Positions 9,841-21,942 of a DNA stretch of 64,000 bases are shown here, piece after piece. The position numbers were made by a program, and so were the translations under genes. The DNA is taken from assembly GCA_016490735.1 (NCBI GenBank), contig JAEMWC010001513.1, forward strand, positions 80,001 to 144,000, given 5' to 3'. The notes beneath the pieces were generated by a model that worked only from the letters and a program-made list of their open reading frames with translations, ran no database searches and was not told the origin of the DNA. The stretch is from Pachyseris speciosa (taxonomy: Eukaryota; Cnidaria; Anthozoa; Scleractinia; Pachyseridae). How positions within the stretch are numbered: position 1 is the stretch's first letter; each line of letters opens with the position of its first letter.

Positions 9841-12082
9841 ATGAACACCACTGGTGTGGTACTTTTGGTTGTCTTTGCGACCAACTGTTGCTTGGCGGGA
9901 AAGATTCCATGGCAGTTGAAAGCAGCTGGTAAGTATAGAACAATTTGCTCAGTTGTATGAAAATATTTATTAATTGATTAATTTATTTTATCACCGTTTG
10001 TCACACTTGCTGTTGGTAGTTTTATTGCGTTGTTTTCATTTTGCCGCATGTTTTGAACTGTAATGTTCTGTCGTTTCGCATAGAGTTTAAATTAAGCCAG
10101 TTTGCAGATGACACAACACTCATCTTGGATGGTTTAAAAGAATCCTTTGTTGAATCTATACTCCAATAGAAGCTTTTGGGAATTTATCTGGCCTCAGGCT
10201 CAACAATAAGAAGACATAAAGCTTTATGGATTGGATCTAAAATGGACTGTGAACATAAGCTTTGCCCAGAAAAAGATTTCAAATGGTCAAGGAAAAAAGT
10301 TAAAGCACTAGGCGTGTGGTTCTCAACAGACCCAAATTTAATGATCTCTTTGAATTACAGAGATAGGCTTTAAAAAAATAATTTCGATCCTGGAATGCTG
10401 GGAGTTTCGTAGGCTCACCTTATTAGGAAAAATAGTAGTTTTAGAAAGCCTTGTCGCGTCTCAACTTGTCTATATACTCTCCCCCTTGCAAACTAACCAT
10501 GAAGCGATTAAAGAGATAAACTCAATGTTCTATGCCTTTTTATGGAACGATAAAGGGGATAAAGTTAAACGGAAAATAATGATTAACGACTATGCTAATG
10601 GCGGTCTGAAAATGCTCGACATTTCATGTTTTAATAAAGCTCTTAAAGTTGTCTAGATTAAAAAAATATCTTGACCCAGAAAACAACAGTAGGTGGAAAT
10701 TTTTATTTGATTTGCAACTCGAAAAATTCGGCAGTGAGGAAGTCAGATCTAAGCCGAAACCAATATGTCTTGATGTGCTGTAGCGACGAGAAAATTGCTC
10801 TCGAAATAGTCTCGAAGCCGTTTCGACTCGGTCATCGGTTCCCTGTTAAGTATAAATTTCAACATTTTTCGGGTCACACCTTAGAAATGTAGTCTAAAAA
10901 ATTAGGTAGTGGTACTCTTAACCTTTCTGGTATTATTTAAGGTACATTTGATTGGGAGCTTTTAATATAAGTGGACCAATACTGTATATACTTCCGGGTC
11001 CGGCGCCTCTCCACAAAATTTCCATTGTAATGTAAACTCACGTTTTTGAACAATTCAAATTGTAATAACTTAGGTCAAAGGAGCCATAGTGATTATATGG
11101 AAAGTGATAAGAAATCAAAGAACCTCATGGATCAACTCAGTAACCTGCGTATTGCGAGAGACAGTGGATCTTCGAACCAGAACACCATTAAAAGTCGCCA
11201 GGTAAATTAAGGGCTTGAATAATTGATCACTTTGAATATCTAGGCACACAACTTCTCTATTCTGAAGACAGTCTTAACTTCCATGTAGCAATTAATGTAA
11301 CCAGTATAATCGATAGAGAAGCATGAATACCATCCTCGAAAACTCCATACAAAAATGCTTTGACAAAAATTTCGTATACGTCTGCGGCGCTGTTCGTCAG
11401 GAGGTAAAAACTACCAAGAGCTAATTAGAGCAACTACTAAAAACGTGGATACCTCGCAAATTAATGTGATTTGGTAAGCTGAAGCCACTCTAAGGGCACT
11501 AATGCCTCAAGGTAGTGGGTATTACCCCTAAAATTTACGTTTTTACTAAATAAAACATCCACTTGCAGTTGAAACAACAAGCAACAATCGCTCTCGACAA
11601 CTAGTAACGGCAACTGATGCCTAAGGTACTTATGAGGAACTTACGACTGCTAACAACTAGCAACCACTATTTAGGGACAACCACTGACGGACAAGGTTCA
11701 TTAGACGGTAACGACTACTGAGCTGAACTGTCAGCATCTAGCAGCAAAATCTAACACACATAAAGTGCTAGGATCAACTATTAACAACTATCAACTGCTG
11801 GTAACAAGGAGTGACAATGGTGCGGGATATCTAGAATCAAAGTTTCCGAAGCCAGTATCAACTGTGCTGACGGTTATCAATACCTAGCTGGGAACGAATA
11901 CTGATATCAATAAATAACTAGGATCAACTAGTAACGTGAACTCAAACCTATGAACTTCTAGTCCCTACAGCTAGCTCCCAATAACTTGTAGTTAGTAAAA
12001 GGAAGCTAGCAACAAGGATTAGCGTTTTTTAATACCTATGATAAGCTGTCAATCACTATCACGAAAATGTGGTTCATCAACG

Positions 12083-12113
<31 letters not shown>

Positions 12114-12226
12114 GGATTCGATTAGCTGACATTTCGAGCTTTAGCCCTTCGTCGGAGCGATGGCCCTTCGCTCCGAAGAAGGGCTAACGCTCGAAACGTC
12201 AACTAATCGAATCCCCGTACTGTGGC

Positions 12227-12269
<43 letters not shown>

Positions 12270-15200
12270 TTCACTCCTCCACCGACGCAGCACCACAGTT
12301 TCGTTAGAAACTAATCCCCTTTATTCATTTGTAAATAACTATCGATGACTTTGGTGAAGTACTGACACTATCAGGGATTACAAACAGCTAGCAATAATGA
12401 CCACCCATCAGTATCAATGAAAACGAACTGATGAACAAATGCACATACACCAACGAACTTTTACTGAAGTAGATTTTAAGGTGTGGTTTTATCGTAAATA
12501 GAAACGTGTTGTGCCCGCTGTTGTCGCAGAAGTTGGGGCAGATATAGTAAAGGACTTGGCCAAGCAAGCTGTGGACAAACAATTGAAAATCATCGATGAA
12601 CAACAACAAAAGGCGGAGGATTTTGTCAACAGAAAGGTATTTTGTTTTAAAATTAATGTCTCGGTAGTAGTATTCTGGGATCGATATTGCCATGAAGACC
12701 AACTAAGTTGTTTCAAGACAAATAGGTTGAGTTTTCATAGTTTGCACGGTTTGAAGGGAAGTAGAAAGGACAACTCTAACCTTCACAGCAGAAATATTTG
12801 CATTTTCGCGAGCTAAGTCATTTGGTGATGCCCTAAGATTCTTATTAAGTAGACCATTACTTATACTTGGGAAAAACATATCTAGCTCTGTAGGTTGTGG
12901 AAATTTTCTCACGGAACTTTACAGCAGAGGCTAAACGAGTGAAATACAATTTGAATCGCGAATGAAATACAGTGGCAGTTTGTGTGGAAGTCTTGCTGTG
13001 TGTGGACAGAACAATTTTTCTCCTTACAGCTTCTCATGTCAACAGCGAGGGAGAAAATGCCAAATGAAAATAATAACTAGTTCTTTGTTTTCCTGGTAAG
13101 AGGTGATGGTAGACAAGAAAATGATAAGATGAGATTTCTATTCTCAGTTGAAACTGAACATTGAGCCCAACAAAGGATGGAAAACGGAGAGCATGTATGT
13201 TCCTGCTGGAGTTCACATTGATGCTGAGTACAGTAATAACAATAAAGGACAAACGAGGCATGGTGGAGCTCAACCATTTATTTACCCCATGGGTGTAGGA
13301 GGTGTTATGATGAATGGGTGTTATGGCAGAGATTATCAGAGAGGCGATCCGTGTTACGCGGCCAAGAGGATGTCAACCAAATGCCTTGTAAGTGATCTTG
13401 AAAACATTTCTATAAAGAGGCCCCTCAAAATAGGCTCCTTCCTCCCCACCCACTCTACCCTCACCGCCCAAAGTTAGACGTCAATCTGTTTCGAAATGTT
13501 TCAGGCTGGTAGACCCTTGCTCCAACTGTGGTACTTCCTTTTTGATTGCCAAACCCAAGTCCTTTTCAGACGCAAAATTCCCTCTACATGTTTTCATGTC
13601 TTTCGCATTGCCGAGCCCTCCTCGAAAATGAGCTTTCCGGCCTTAAGCTAGAAATTGAGTAAGTGACAATTGTGATATTTTAAAGTTCGTATTTCCATTT
13701 CTTTTTTTGCTTCAAACACAAACATCCCCATTACTTGTCCTAAATTAGCCAAAAGCACTTATTTTGAATGGATTTCGTAACAGTAGCCGCCATAACAATT
13801 ATGCCGACTTGAGACTACTGTTCAAAGCAAAGTCTTTTGCCTCCTTTTTGATGGATTTTTGCTGATAAATGCCCAGAAATTGTTCACTGATCTCTGCTTT
13901 TCTTGGTAACAAGGATCTTATTGATGGCGCTGCCTTTATTGGAGTCGGATTTGACGGGCGCAGTGACTACAGTCCTGAATCACGGAAGATGAGCATCGTT
14001 CAGAGAGTTTGCGCGGGAAAAGCCTCGTAAGTTCTTTGCCTCGCTGTTCCGGCATGCGAAAGAGCAATGGAAGAAATGAAGTTCTAAATGTAACTTAGTT
14101 AACTTTTACATGGAAAAGTGAATCAAACTTTAACTTTTAAGTGCCCATGGTTAAATTTTTCAATCAGTATAGGACTCTAGTAATTTTTAGTAGTCACACA
14201 AAATGCATTGTCATTTTGTTATATCAGTTTAGAACAGGATCCCGTTTGCCTTATGATATGAGTTGTGTTTAAAATAGTTTGCAGATGATCCACCCATGGT
14301 GAGAAAGTTCCAACAATGATGAGAAAATTGCAAAGAAAATTCTAGCAGAAATTGAGTTCACCAAACAAATATTTCCTTTAAATTATTATTTTGTTCCTAC
14401 TCGAAATAGCCTCCCTTCCGGTGTGCTGGCCAAGCATGATTTGTGCGACCTATTTCTGACGTCACTTGCGGGATTTCATTGACCCATTATAAATGCGCCA
14501 GACTTGATTTGAGACAGTTGGCCGAAAATGAAAGGACCTTTACGTTGCGGGTATCAGGAAATTTCCGTTTTGACGTTACCTAATTTATCAATTCCAAGCA
14601 AGGGCTGAAGAAGGATTTCATCGTTGCTAACATTTTCGAAATCTCATGAAGAATTTCTCTTCGTTCAGGTATGATGATGCTGACGTCCCCGATACCATGA
14701 ATGTACACGGAGTTTATGATACAAGCACCTCAATGCACAGCTTTTACAGTCGATCAGAGTACCAGACTTACCTTCAGCAACAAGCAGGGATGTCTGGATC
14801 TCATTTTGTTTTTTTCGCCGGCGTTAAAAGGGCCTGGGGAAGCTCTTCACTTAGTGGATCAGAGAGATACATGTCACTTCTTTCTATTGACATAGATAGG
14901 TGAGTGGAAAAAATGAATTTTTAAAAATTTCGGGTTGAAGAATAAGTGTGCAACAGGTTTAAATAGGTTAACATGTTGAAACTGTTGTTAAAGTTGAAAT
15001 TTGCACGCTTTGTATATATTTTCCCTTTAATTTTATTCGTACTTATTCCCACTTACTAGTCCAGTATTTATATTCAGAATTGCATTTTGTAGCACTTGCA
15101 TTGAAAAAGGCAGACATTTCTGCCGAAACATGTCTGTTAAATTCAAAATAGTGGTCGTCTATGAAAACTCATTGTGACCTTCCTACTGTCCAGACCTTAA

Positions 15201-15572
15201 GAAAAGTACTATTTAATCCCAGCATAAGAGTACTAATGCTTAGCTTTTTTTTTCCAACAAAAACTTTATTTACACAATAAATAACAATACAATGCATTAC
15301 ATAGCCTAGTTACAGAAACATTACGTTAGCCACTTACTAATGCTTAGCTACTTAGTTCTTGTCGCTCCAGTAAACACGCAAGGGCCACAAATCCACTGAA
15401 TCATCTCCCGAGGACTAACGTATAAATATGAAATTTTCTTTGGTGTTTATAGGTATGAAATCTATCTCGACGAAGTGAAGCCAGAGGATCTTAGTGTCAA
15501 CTTTCTTCAGGAATTCATGGACTTACCAACATCCTATTTGGCTCCTGGTGCCTCAATAAAGTTCCGTAAGTG

Positions 15573-15614
<42 letters not shown>

Positions 15615-16954
15615 TATTATTATTATTATTTTTATTATTATTGTTATTTTTTATTATTATTATTATTTTTATTGTTATTATTAATTTTCTGTTACTCCAT
15701 CGCTTCGTCTACCAGTAAAAAAGGAAGGTACAGCGACACTGCAGTTACCTGGATAGACGCACCGTTTCAATTAAATTCAAAAATCCAAATCAGTAAGTCA
15801 TTCAAAAAAGTTCTCGGACATTGAGGTTTGCATTGTAATGAAGACCTTCTTTATCCGCTCGATTCCATTAAAAGGTTTCTATGTTTTGAAAATATTAATG
15901 GTCAAACTAACAAGGGAAAGTAACTGCCAGACATACATACCGAAACACAGACCATTACCTTATTATCACCACAAGGAAGTGAACGCAATTCGCATTGTAT
16001 CATGTAGCAAATGATAAACAAAGCACGCTCTAAAATTAAAAAAAAAAGACACCTCCTTCAACAGAAGGTTTTTAAGGAAATATTTGAGATTGGTCAATAG
16101 AGTCACACATGACATTTCTTTTTAGTAAATAAACAAAGCACGCTCTAAAATTAAAAAAAAAAAGACACCTCCTTCAACAGAAGGTTTTTAAGGAAATATT
16201 TGAGATTGGTCAATAGAGTCACACATGACATTTCTTTTTAGTAAAGTTGAATATAAATGCACATGGTGTTGTTTTTTCAAACTGTTACGCATTATGAATT
16301 ACACTACAGTTTGTTACCTTGATATTGTATCCACAGAAAATTTCATTCTTCGTTGGGGCACACACTACATCAAATCAGGGAATTTGGTGGCCGACTTCAG
16401 ATTTTTAAGACAATGGACGCCAGCCAGGTCTCAAGCAAAGAAGAGTTCAGCCAAGTTATGGAAGTCGGGTATAAAGTCTGTTTTCTAGTTTCAATGCCAA
16501 ATATGAACAAAGCGGAGGAAGCAGTGAAAAGAAGGAAGCTAAAACGTCATCAACCTCTATAAGCGTTGAAGGAGGAGATCAACAAATTGCCTCCATCATC
16601 ACAGATTTCAATTCCCCCACAATAAAATATGACCTGACGCAATGGTTGGCTTCAATTCGTACGTATCCCAAACCTTTCAAGTTTATGGTGGCGCCAATCA
16701 TAGATCTGCTGAAGTTCAATCCTTCCTCCCTGTTTCGCGATGAAAAGAGAGACTGGGGTTGTGAGGCACACGTGGCGGCCATGAAGGAAGACCCACAAAC
16801 CAGACAGCACTACTATGAAGTTATAGTTAATGGCACAGTGGTGAGGCAACGAGGCAACGATCGCAACGATTTGGTTACGCTGATCGAGAGGAGAAGGAAC
16901 GGCCTGGAGAGAGCAGTTGGAGTCTACATGGAAGAGGTGAAGAATACCATGTAA
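9841..16954 (+). CDS. Secreted MACPF (perforin-like) protein, seven coding exons, two frameshifts in the last
   Basis: MACPF proteins oligomerise on membranes and form pores; cnidarian members serve in venom, immunity or development. Coding exons with matching phases: 9,841-9,928 (signal peptide, hydrophobic TGVVLLVVFATNCCLAG), 12,530-12,636, 13,148-13,387, 13,914-14,026, 14,669-14,899, 15,453-15,565 and 16,337-16,954. The MACPF signature WGTHY starts at 16,354, followed after six residues by Gly-Gly, but a single-base loss in a G run at 16,378-16,380 puts the Gly-Gly in another frame. A second single-base loss lies at about 16,470-16,476. The exon total is 1,510 nt, two short of 504 codons, so the two breaks account for the frame. 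The stop is TAA at 16,954. There is no C-terminal EGF module, unlike some sea-anemone 60-kDa MACPF toxins. The breaks may be real (pseudogene) or assembly errors; the upstream exons are clean. I cannot say whether it is a toxin. Confidence 0.8.
10085..10750 (+). pseudogene. Non-LTR retrotransposon (LINE) reverse transcriptase fragment
   Basis: Lies in the intron after the signal-peptide exon. It reads KLSQFADDTTLILDG (RT catalytic block with the Asp-Asp pair), then in frames broken by stops KKTKALWIGSK, KVKALGVWFSTDPN, LLGKIVVLESLVASQLVYIL and MFYAFLWNDKGDKVKRK. This is the order seen downstream of the RT active site in L1/Tx1-type LINEs. Several internal stops and no ORF over 75 residues, so it is dead. 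It runs with the host gene. Confidence 0.75.
11453..11533 (-). repeat. Fragment of the retrozyme-like monomer without ribozyme
   Basis: Matches the segment between the two hammerheads at about 4,890-4,965: the blocks AAGCTGAAGCC, CTCTAAGGGCACTAA and GGGTATTACCCCT are shared. It ends before the ribozyme part. It lies in the same intron of the MACPF gene as the LINE fragment. Confidence 0.6.
12071..12260. repeat. Foldback element with two inverted hammerhead-like motifs
   Basis: Inverted repeat centred near 12,165. Arms start at TTCATCAACGGAGTTGATAA and end at TTATCAACTCTGTTGATAAA. Each inner arm carries the GAAGGGCTAA(C/A)GCTCGAAA motif, followed by CGTCA in the right arm and TGTCA in the left arm, reading outward. 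No coding capacity. Confidence 0.75.
15573..15683. repeat. (ATT)n microsatellite in a MACPF-gene intron
   Basis: Long interrupted ATT/TTA array starting 8 bp after the donor of the exon ending at 15,565. It gives Leu/Ile/Tyr runs in the frames. Confidence 0.95.
16016..16245 (+). repeat. 115-bp tandem duplication in the last MACPF intron
   Basis: The block GCACGCTCTAAAATT at 16,023 recurs at 16,138; the units are almost identical and both end in CATTTCTTTTTAGTAAA. The only clear difference is the length of a poly-A run. It duplicates a pyrimidine tract plus AG, so an extra cryptic acceptor now lies upstream of the true acceptor at 16,336. Confidence 0.85.
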
Positions 16955-17168
16955 TTAATTTATCTATCCTTTGAAGAGAGTAATAATAGCATTATCATCT
17001 ACCTATAGGCCGCGTAGGACACTTAATCTCATTACGTATGTCCTTATTTAAAGAGTATGCGCGAATCGTGCGACTGATTCCGACGATGCACGGGATATTC
17101 ATGCGAAGAGGTTTTACATCGTAAATTTATTCAGTGCATTGTGTGTTCGATGTATTGCTAATAGGCCC

Positions 17169-17218
<50 letters not shown>

Positions 17219-17294
17219 TTTCCATATGAAAATTAATTTCCATTCAAATGCAACTTTAACTCATTTTCATATGAAAAGATGAGCACCAGGACTA

Positions 17295-17328
<34 letters not shown>

Positions 17329-18365
17329 AGCCTATTACAGGTGTGATTGAAAACTCGAAGCATTGTCATCACGGATATAGAACTTCAGGAGCTGATACAC
17401 CAGAGAGATAAAACTTAGCATGCTATACTGCGATGAGAGAGAAGCAAAATTGCAAAAACAAAACTTCACAAAGAAGATCAGACGCTTCAAAGTTTAAGTT
17501 TCACAGTTTTTCTCCTATGGAGGCCAATAACTTTAAACGAGTCTTGAAATCGAGACATCTGCCTCTGTCACATAACATAAGAGGTTATCGTTTATCGTTG
17601 AGTAATAAAACTATTTATTTTACTGCGCTTCTCAATCAGAAAACTCGAACACAAACATTGATTTCCTCAGTTCTGACTTTAAAAGGCAGCCTAAAAATCA
17701 CCGTAAATTCCGATTAGCCTATAAAACGACAACCACGATCTAATTCTCACCATCCACGGAGATCCCCGTCAAATTTCAGCGAAATTGACCCTGAAAATTA
17801 AGAAAAGAAGCTTCAAAATAAAACACCACCCCAAAAATTTGGCTCACGAATTTATTCATAGGCAAGTGTCCTACGCGAGCTTAACTAGCAGAAAAAATTT
17901 TTTGAGAAACATAGCGGTAGGAGTGTTAAAAGGAGGAGGCTTTTATCATAAGCAGAATAGGGTATGTAAAAAGAAAACTGACGAGCTGAGGAATGTCTGT
18001 GGATACCTTTCTCCACTGGTGTAGAGCCTGCCTGCATGCTTTACACGCATCATAGAATGGTCTGAGATCATCGGATCTGAGCACGTGATGATTTTACTCC
18101 AGCAAGAAATTATAGATAAATGGCCACGCATTTTCGAAAACACGAATTTTCAAAAGGTGAAAAAAAGCAGTGTTATTCTTATGTATTCTATGAGTAATTA
18201 ATAATTGTTGTTAAATATTATCTTGAACAATGGAAACTTATCTGCAATTTTCTTTATGGATTCCTGCAAGAGCACCTTTCTTTCCAGAATTGAAAACCAG
18301 ATTGAATACCTCATTTAATGAAACTATTTGTTTGCCAAAATCTTTAGGGTCCTATTTCAACATCA
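16955..18365. other. Intergenic region between the MACPF and TLDc genes
   Basis: Contains a MITE (17,159-17,336) and otherwise no exon I can support. A signal-peptide exon for the next gene should lie here, but I could not identify one. ORFs at 17,433-17,717 and 17,785-18,024 show no domain. Confidence 0.4.
17159..17336. mobile_element. MITE/foldback element with near-perfect arms
   Basis: Left arm starts AATAGGCCCTTTCCGAATTA, right arm ends TAATTCGGAAATAGCCTATT. The arms run through GCCTCTTTTTCAAAG and ATGAGCACCAGGAC to a centre around 17,250. It has the structure of a non-autonomous DNA transposon and no ORF. Confidence 0.8.
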
Positions 18366-21300
18366 GACAGAACCCTTCCGGCCGGATTGCCAGGATGCCA
18401 GACCAAAAACTACAAGTTCCAACATAATGCTCGCAAACCAAGCTGGGATGAAATCACTAAATACGAGACACATTTTTTGGTCATTTTTAACACACGAAAA
18501 GAACTGATGGGAACATATGACGGCCCAGTAAAGATATCTCCTCACACGGAAAAGTACGCACGATTCTACAACGGGGAATGGTTTGTCGGTGACAGTCGTG
18601 AACAGATGGATCTGACTTCAGGTTGTAAACACGGCGACGGGGAAGACAACAAGATTTGCATACTTGGATTGGTTTTGAATTACCATGCACAAAATGGATT
18701 TCTCACATTGTCAAAAGACGACTTCAACGTCTCCAAAGAGTCATTTCCCAGTTTGACAACAGATATGATTGGTTCGTTGATAGCTCACATTGAATGGCCA
18801 TCTGACTACATCTTCCAGTTGAAAGAAGTGGTTGGGTACCTGCCATGCAATGCGAAGTGGTCCAACGTCTTGCGCTTTGACCCAAGCAACCAAGATGGAA
18901 AATGTCTTCACTTTAGCGCATCTTCAAAAGGAAATATATTCGTCATATTTGCTGCAGTTCCCAATAACAAGGACACCTGGTACTACATTGAAATCTCACC
19001 ATATGGTGTGGGGATTTTCAAGGTTAGTCTTGAAAGTATGAAATGGTTAACTGGCTTCTTAATCTAGCTATGTAACGTGTAGCCAACTAAATGAATTTCA
19101 CTCCTCTAAAAAGCTGATGTTATTTATCCGATAAAGTTTTTTTCCACGTCGGAAGGTAGGAGGGGAGAGACTTGCGCAATTAAAAAAGAAAATCATCGAG
19201 ACGAAATTGTGCTCATTTTCTTAGAACACCAGCAACTAATTGCGATCTTGCTACGTTTTTATTTGACAGACAAATGGAAAATTATGCACCGATCTAGTGT
19301 CTGTGTACTTGAACTGGTGAAATTAAGAGAATAAAGTTCTTCTTTCTTTCAACTTTTTCAGTCTCAACGGCTGATGGTTTCCACCATTGATGTGAATGCA
19401 GTTGGCTTGGGAGCTGATATCCTCTACCAGTCCTACTTTGTCTGCCTTAAAGAGACTTCACAGAGCACTGTGATCGAGTACGGGAAAAGTCAGGGGACCA
19501 CTGAGAGTGGCGACGTGTACCTGACAATGATTGACAGAGATGGCCCCTTATTTGTGCGTTTTTATTCCTTTGGGAATGGAGAGGAGCCTTTGGAGATTGT
19601 CGACGCACATATCATCTCACGTCACCTGACCAAAGCCAACTGCAAGGGGGGCACTGTGCTTGACAATCAAACAAACATGTGTGTTCAAAATTGCCACCCT
19701 TTGTGCGATCCAATGCAAGGTAGGGAACAGTTGCAAAATGCTCTTCGTGATCTCAGAAAGGAATTCACGTTTAAGCTGGAAAAAAAAAAGCCATTCCGCC
19801 CACTAATGTATTTTAACCTTATACCCAATTTCTGTTGAATAACTGGATAAATATTTGTTCTTGTTTTAATAATGTCTCTTCATGTCCTTTCGGTAATTTT
19901 TCGCTGTTGTTTTTACAAATGTCTCCGTCGCTTGCTCGATAAAAATAGAACTGTACCTCATGTGTAGAAAAATGTAAAGCTTAGATCATGTTGGTTTTCG
20001 TCATATCTGATGCATACGATTAATTTTGCTCTTCTTGTGCAGGATGCCGAGGAAGCTCCGGTGGGAAACCTTTACCCACTAACTGCAATGCATGCCGGTA
20101 TGTGAAGAATGCTGTAACTGGGGAATGCTTGAAGGAATGCCCACAAGGCTGGGACAAAATGGAGGACAACACTTGTAGAAGTAAGAATGCTATTGCCAAA
20201 TACAGAGTAAATTTCACTCAAAAATATTTTCCCTTATCCCTTGTTTTGGCATAAATTACTCTTTGCGATTCACTCTGCTGAATAAGATAGCAATCCAGAC
20301 TACAAATTCAATAAGTTCTAATCTGGCAAATCATGAGAGAATCTTAACGAGAGGGTCCCGAAGGGGTAAAATGAAACTGGGATTTGCCCTTTTATGGACT
20401 GGGAAAATGGGATTTAACCACTGGGAATGGGATGAACAATTTCGAAAATGAGAATGCGATTTTTAGGTTTAGCGCTCTCTGCCTCTATTATTTTACACTA
20501 CTACTTAATTTAGCCTACTTATTTTTAGAATAAAAAAATACAACTTTATAGCAGTAGAGTTCAGTAGCCAAATAGAATCAGTACATTTTTCGCCTCCGCG
20601 TTCTAGCTAGCAGGCTCCACACACAGTTTCACAAGATATAACACAAACTGCAGTGATAAAAATTACAATAAAACGCATTGTTGGAAAACAAAAATAAAAC
20701 TATATCATTTGACTTGACGTTTGGTGTTTCGACATGCATCTTCAGAAGTGACCGTTAGGAGTAGAAGCAACTAAATTTTAAATTCAAGATAGGTAACTAA
20801 TTAACAATAACAATGACAGAGGCTGAAAATAATTTGCATATTTAAAGATGCAAACTAATAAAGAAAAAGCTTTTCGCTGTTTACATTGTCATTTAGGGTA
20901 GCTTTCAATTTTCTAATTAGTAGAGTCTCCTTTATCGTGCAATGTGTATCTGACCGACCTTTTGCTAATATCTCAAAGTGGTCTCATTTTAACTTATGAC
21001 CAGCTTTTAAAGTGCCTATGAGGTAAAAAAAAATTATAATAATTCTTCTAGTACGATAGTTAATATGTAGGTTTCAGGCAATAAAACATTCACAACGTGG
21101 AATAAATCAAAGCTAAAGTCTTAAATTTAGCGCCTAAGAATGTCTCCACTTTCGCAGCCAAAACGATCGTATGACAAAGCTGTGACGTAAATACTTTGCA
21201 CTTCCTACGTCATTAGCATTTTCTTGAGCAAAGACTCGTTGCCAGTCCACGGGACACGATTTAGTGAATTTCGACTTAAGTTGATTTTGTCAAATTCATT

Positions 21301-21911
21301 TCGTAATCAAGACAAAGCAAGCTTCAAAAATGCAACAACAAATGTTATTTCATAGGCACTTTAAAATGTGGTAGAATTACATAGCAGAAACGGGCACGAA
21401 GGAAAAAAAAAAAGAAATATTATCGTCATAACCTCGCATCCTCGACAAAACCTCAGGATTTGGTTATTTCACGTTGTTGTTTTGAAGAGGACGGGAAAGA
21501 AATGTACCAAAAATATATATATAAAATACAGGTGTAGAGCAATATTGTTTTGCTCACCAAACCCTTTGTTTTGTTTCGTTTCGTTCTCGTTTCCGTTGCC
21601 GTTCCCTATTCTGAACAGTGGATGGCGAGGACAATTACGACTTTTTTATGACAATATTTAAAGTTTTTCACAACTTTGTTCGTTTTGTTATCAACAAAAC
21701 AGATATTCATCCTTGTAATGGTGTTCAGTGTTTGAACGGAGGAACATGTAGAAACCTTGAAGGTGGGAAGTTTAAATGTGACTGTCCTGAGGGAGTAATT
21801 GGACAGTATTGTGAAGGTGAGTCATAACTTTTTTTTGTCGCATGTCGTGGCTATAATGAACAATAAGAGGCCACCATCTCTTACCAAAGGAAACTAACTA
21901 TTTGTAGCTTA

Positions 21912-21942
<31 letters not shown>

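Noticed and set aside
15570..15824. ORF rich in Ile/Tyr/Phe continuing past the ATT array
   Set aside because: Begins in the microsatellite and lies in an intron; the flanking exons join in phase without it.
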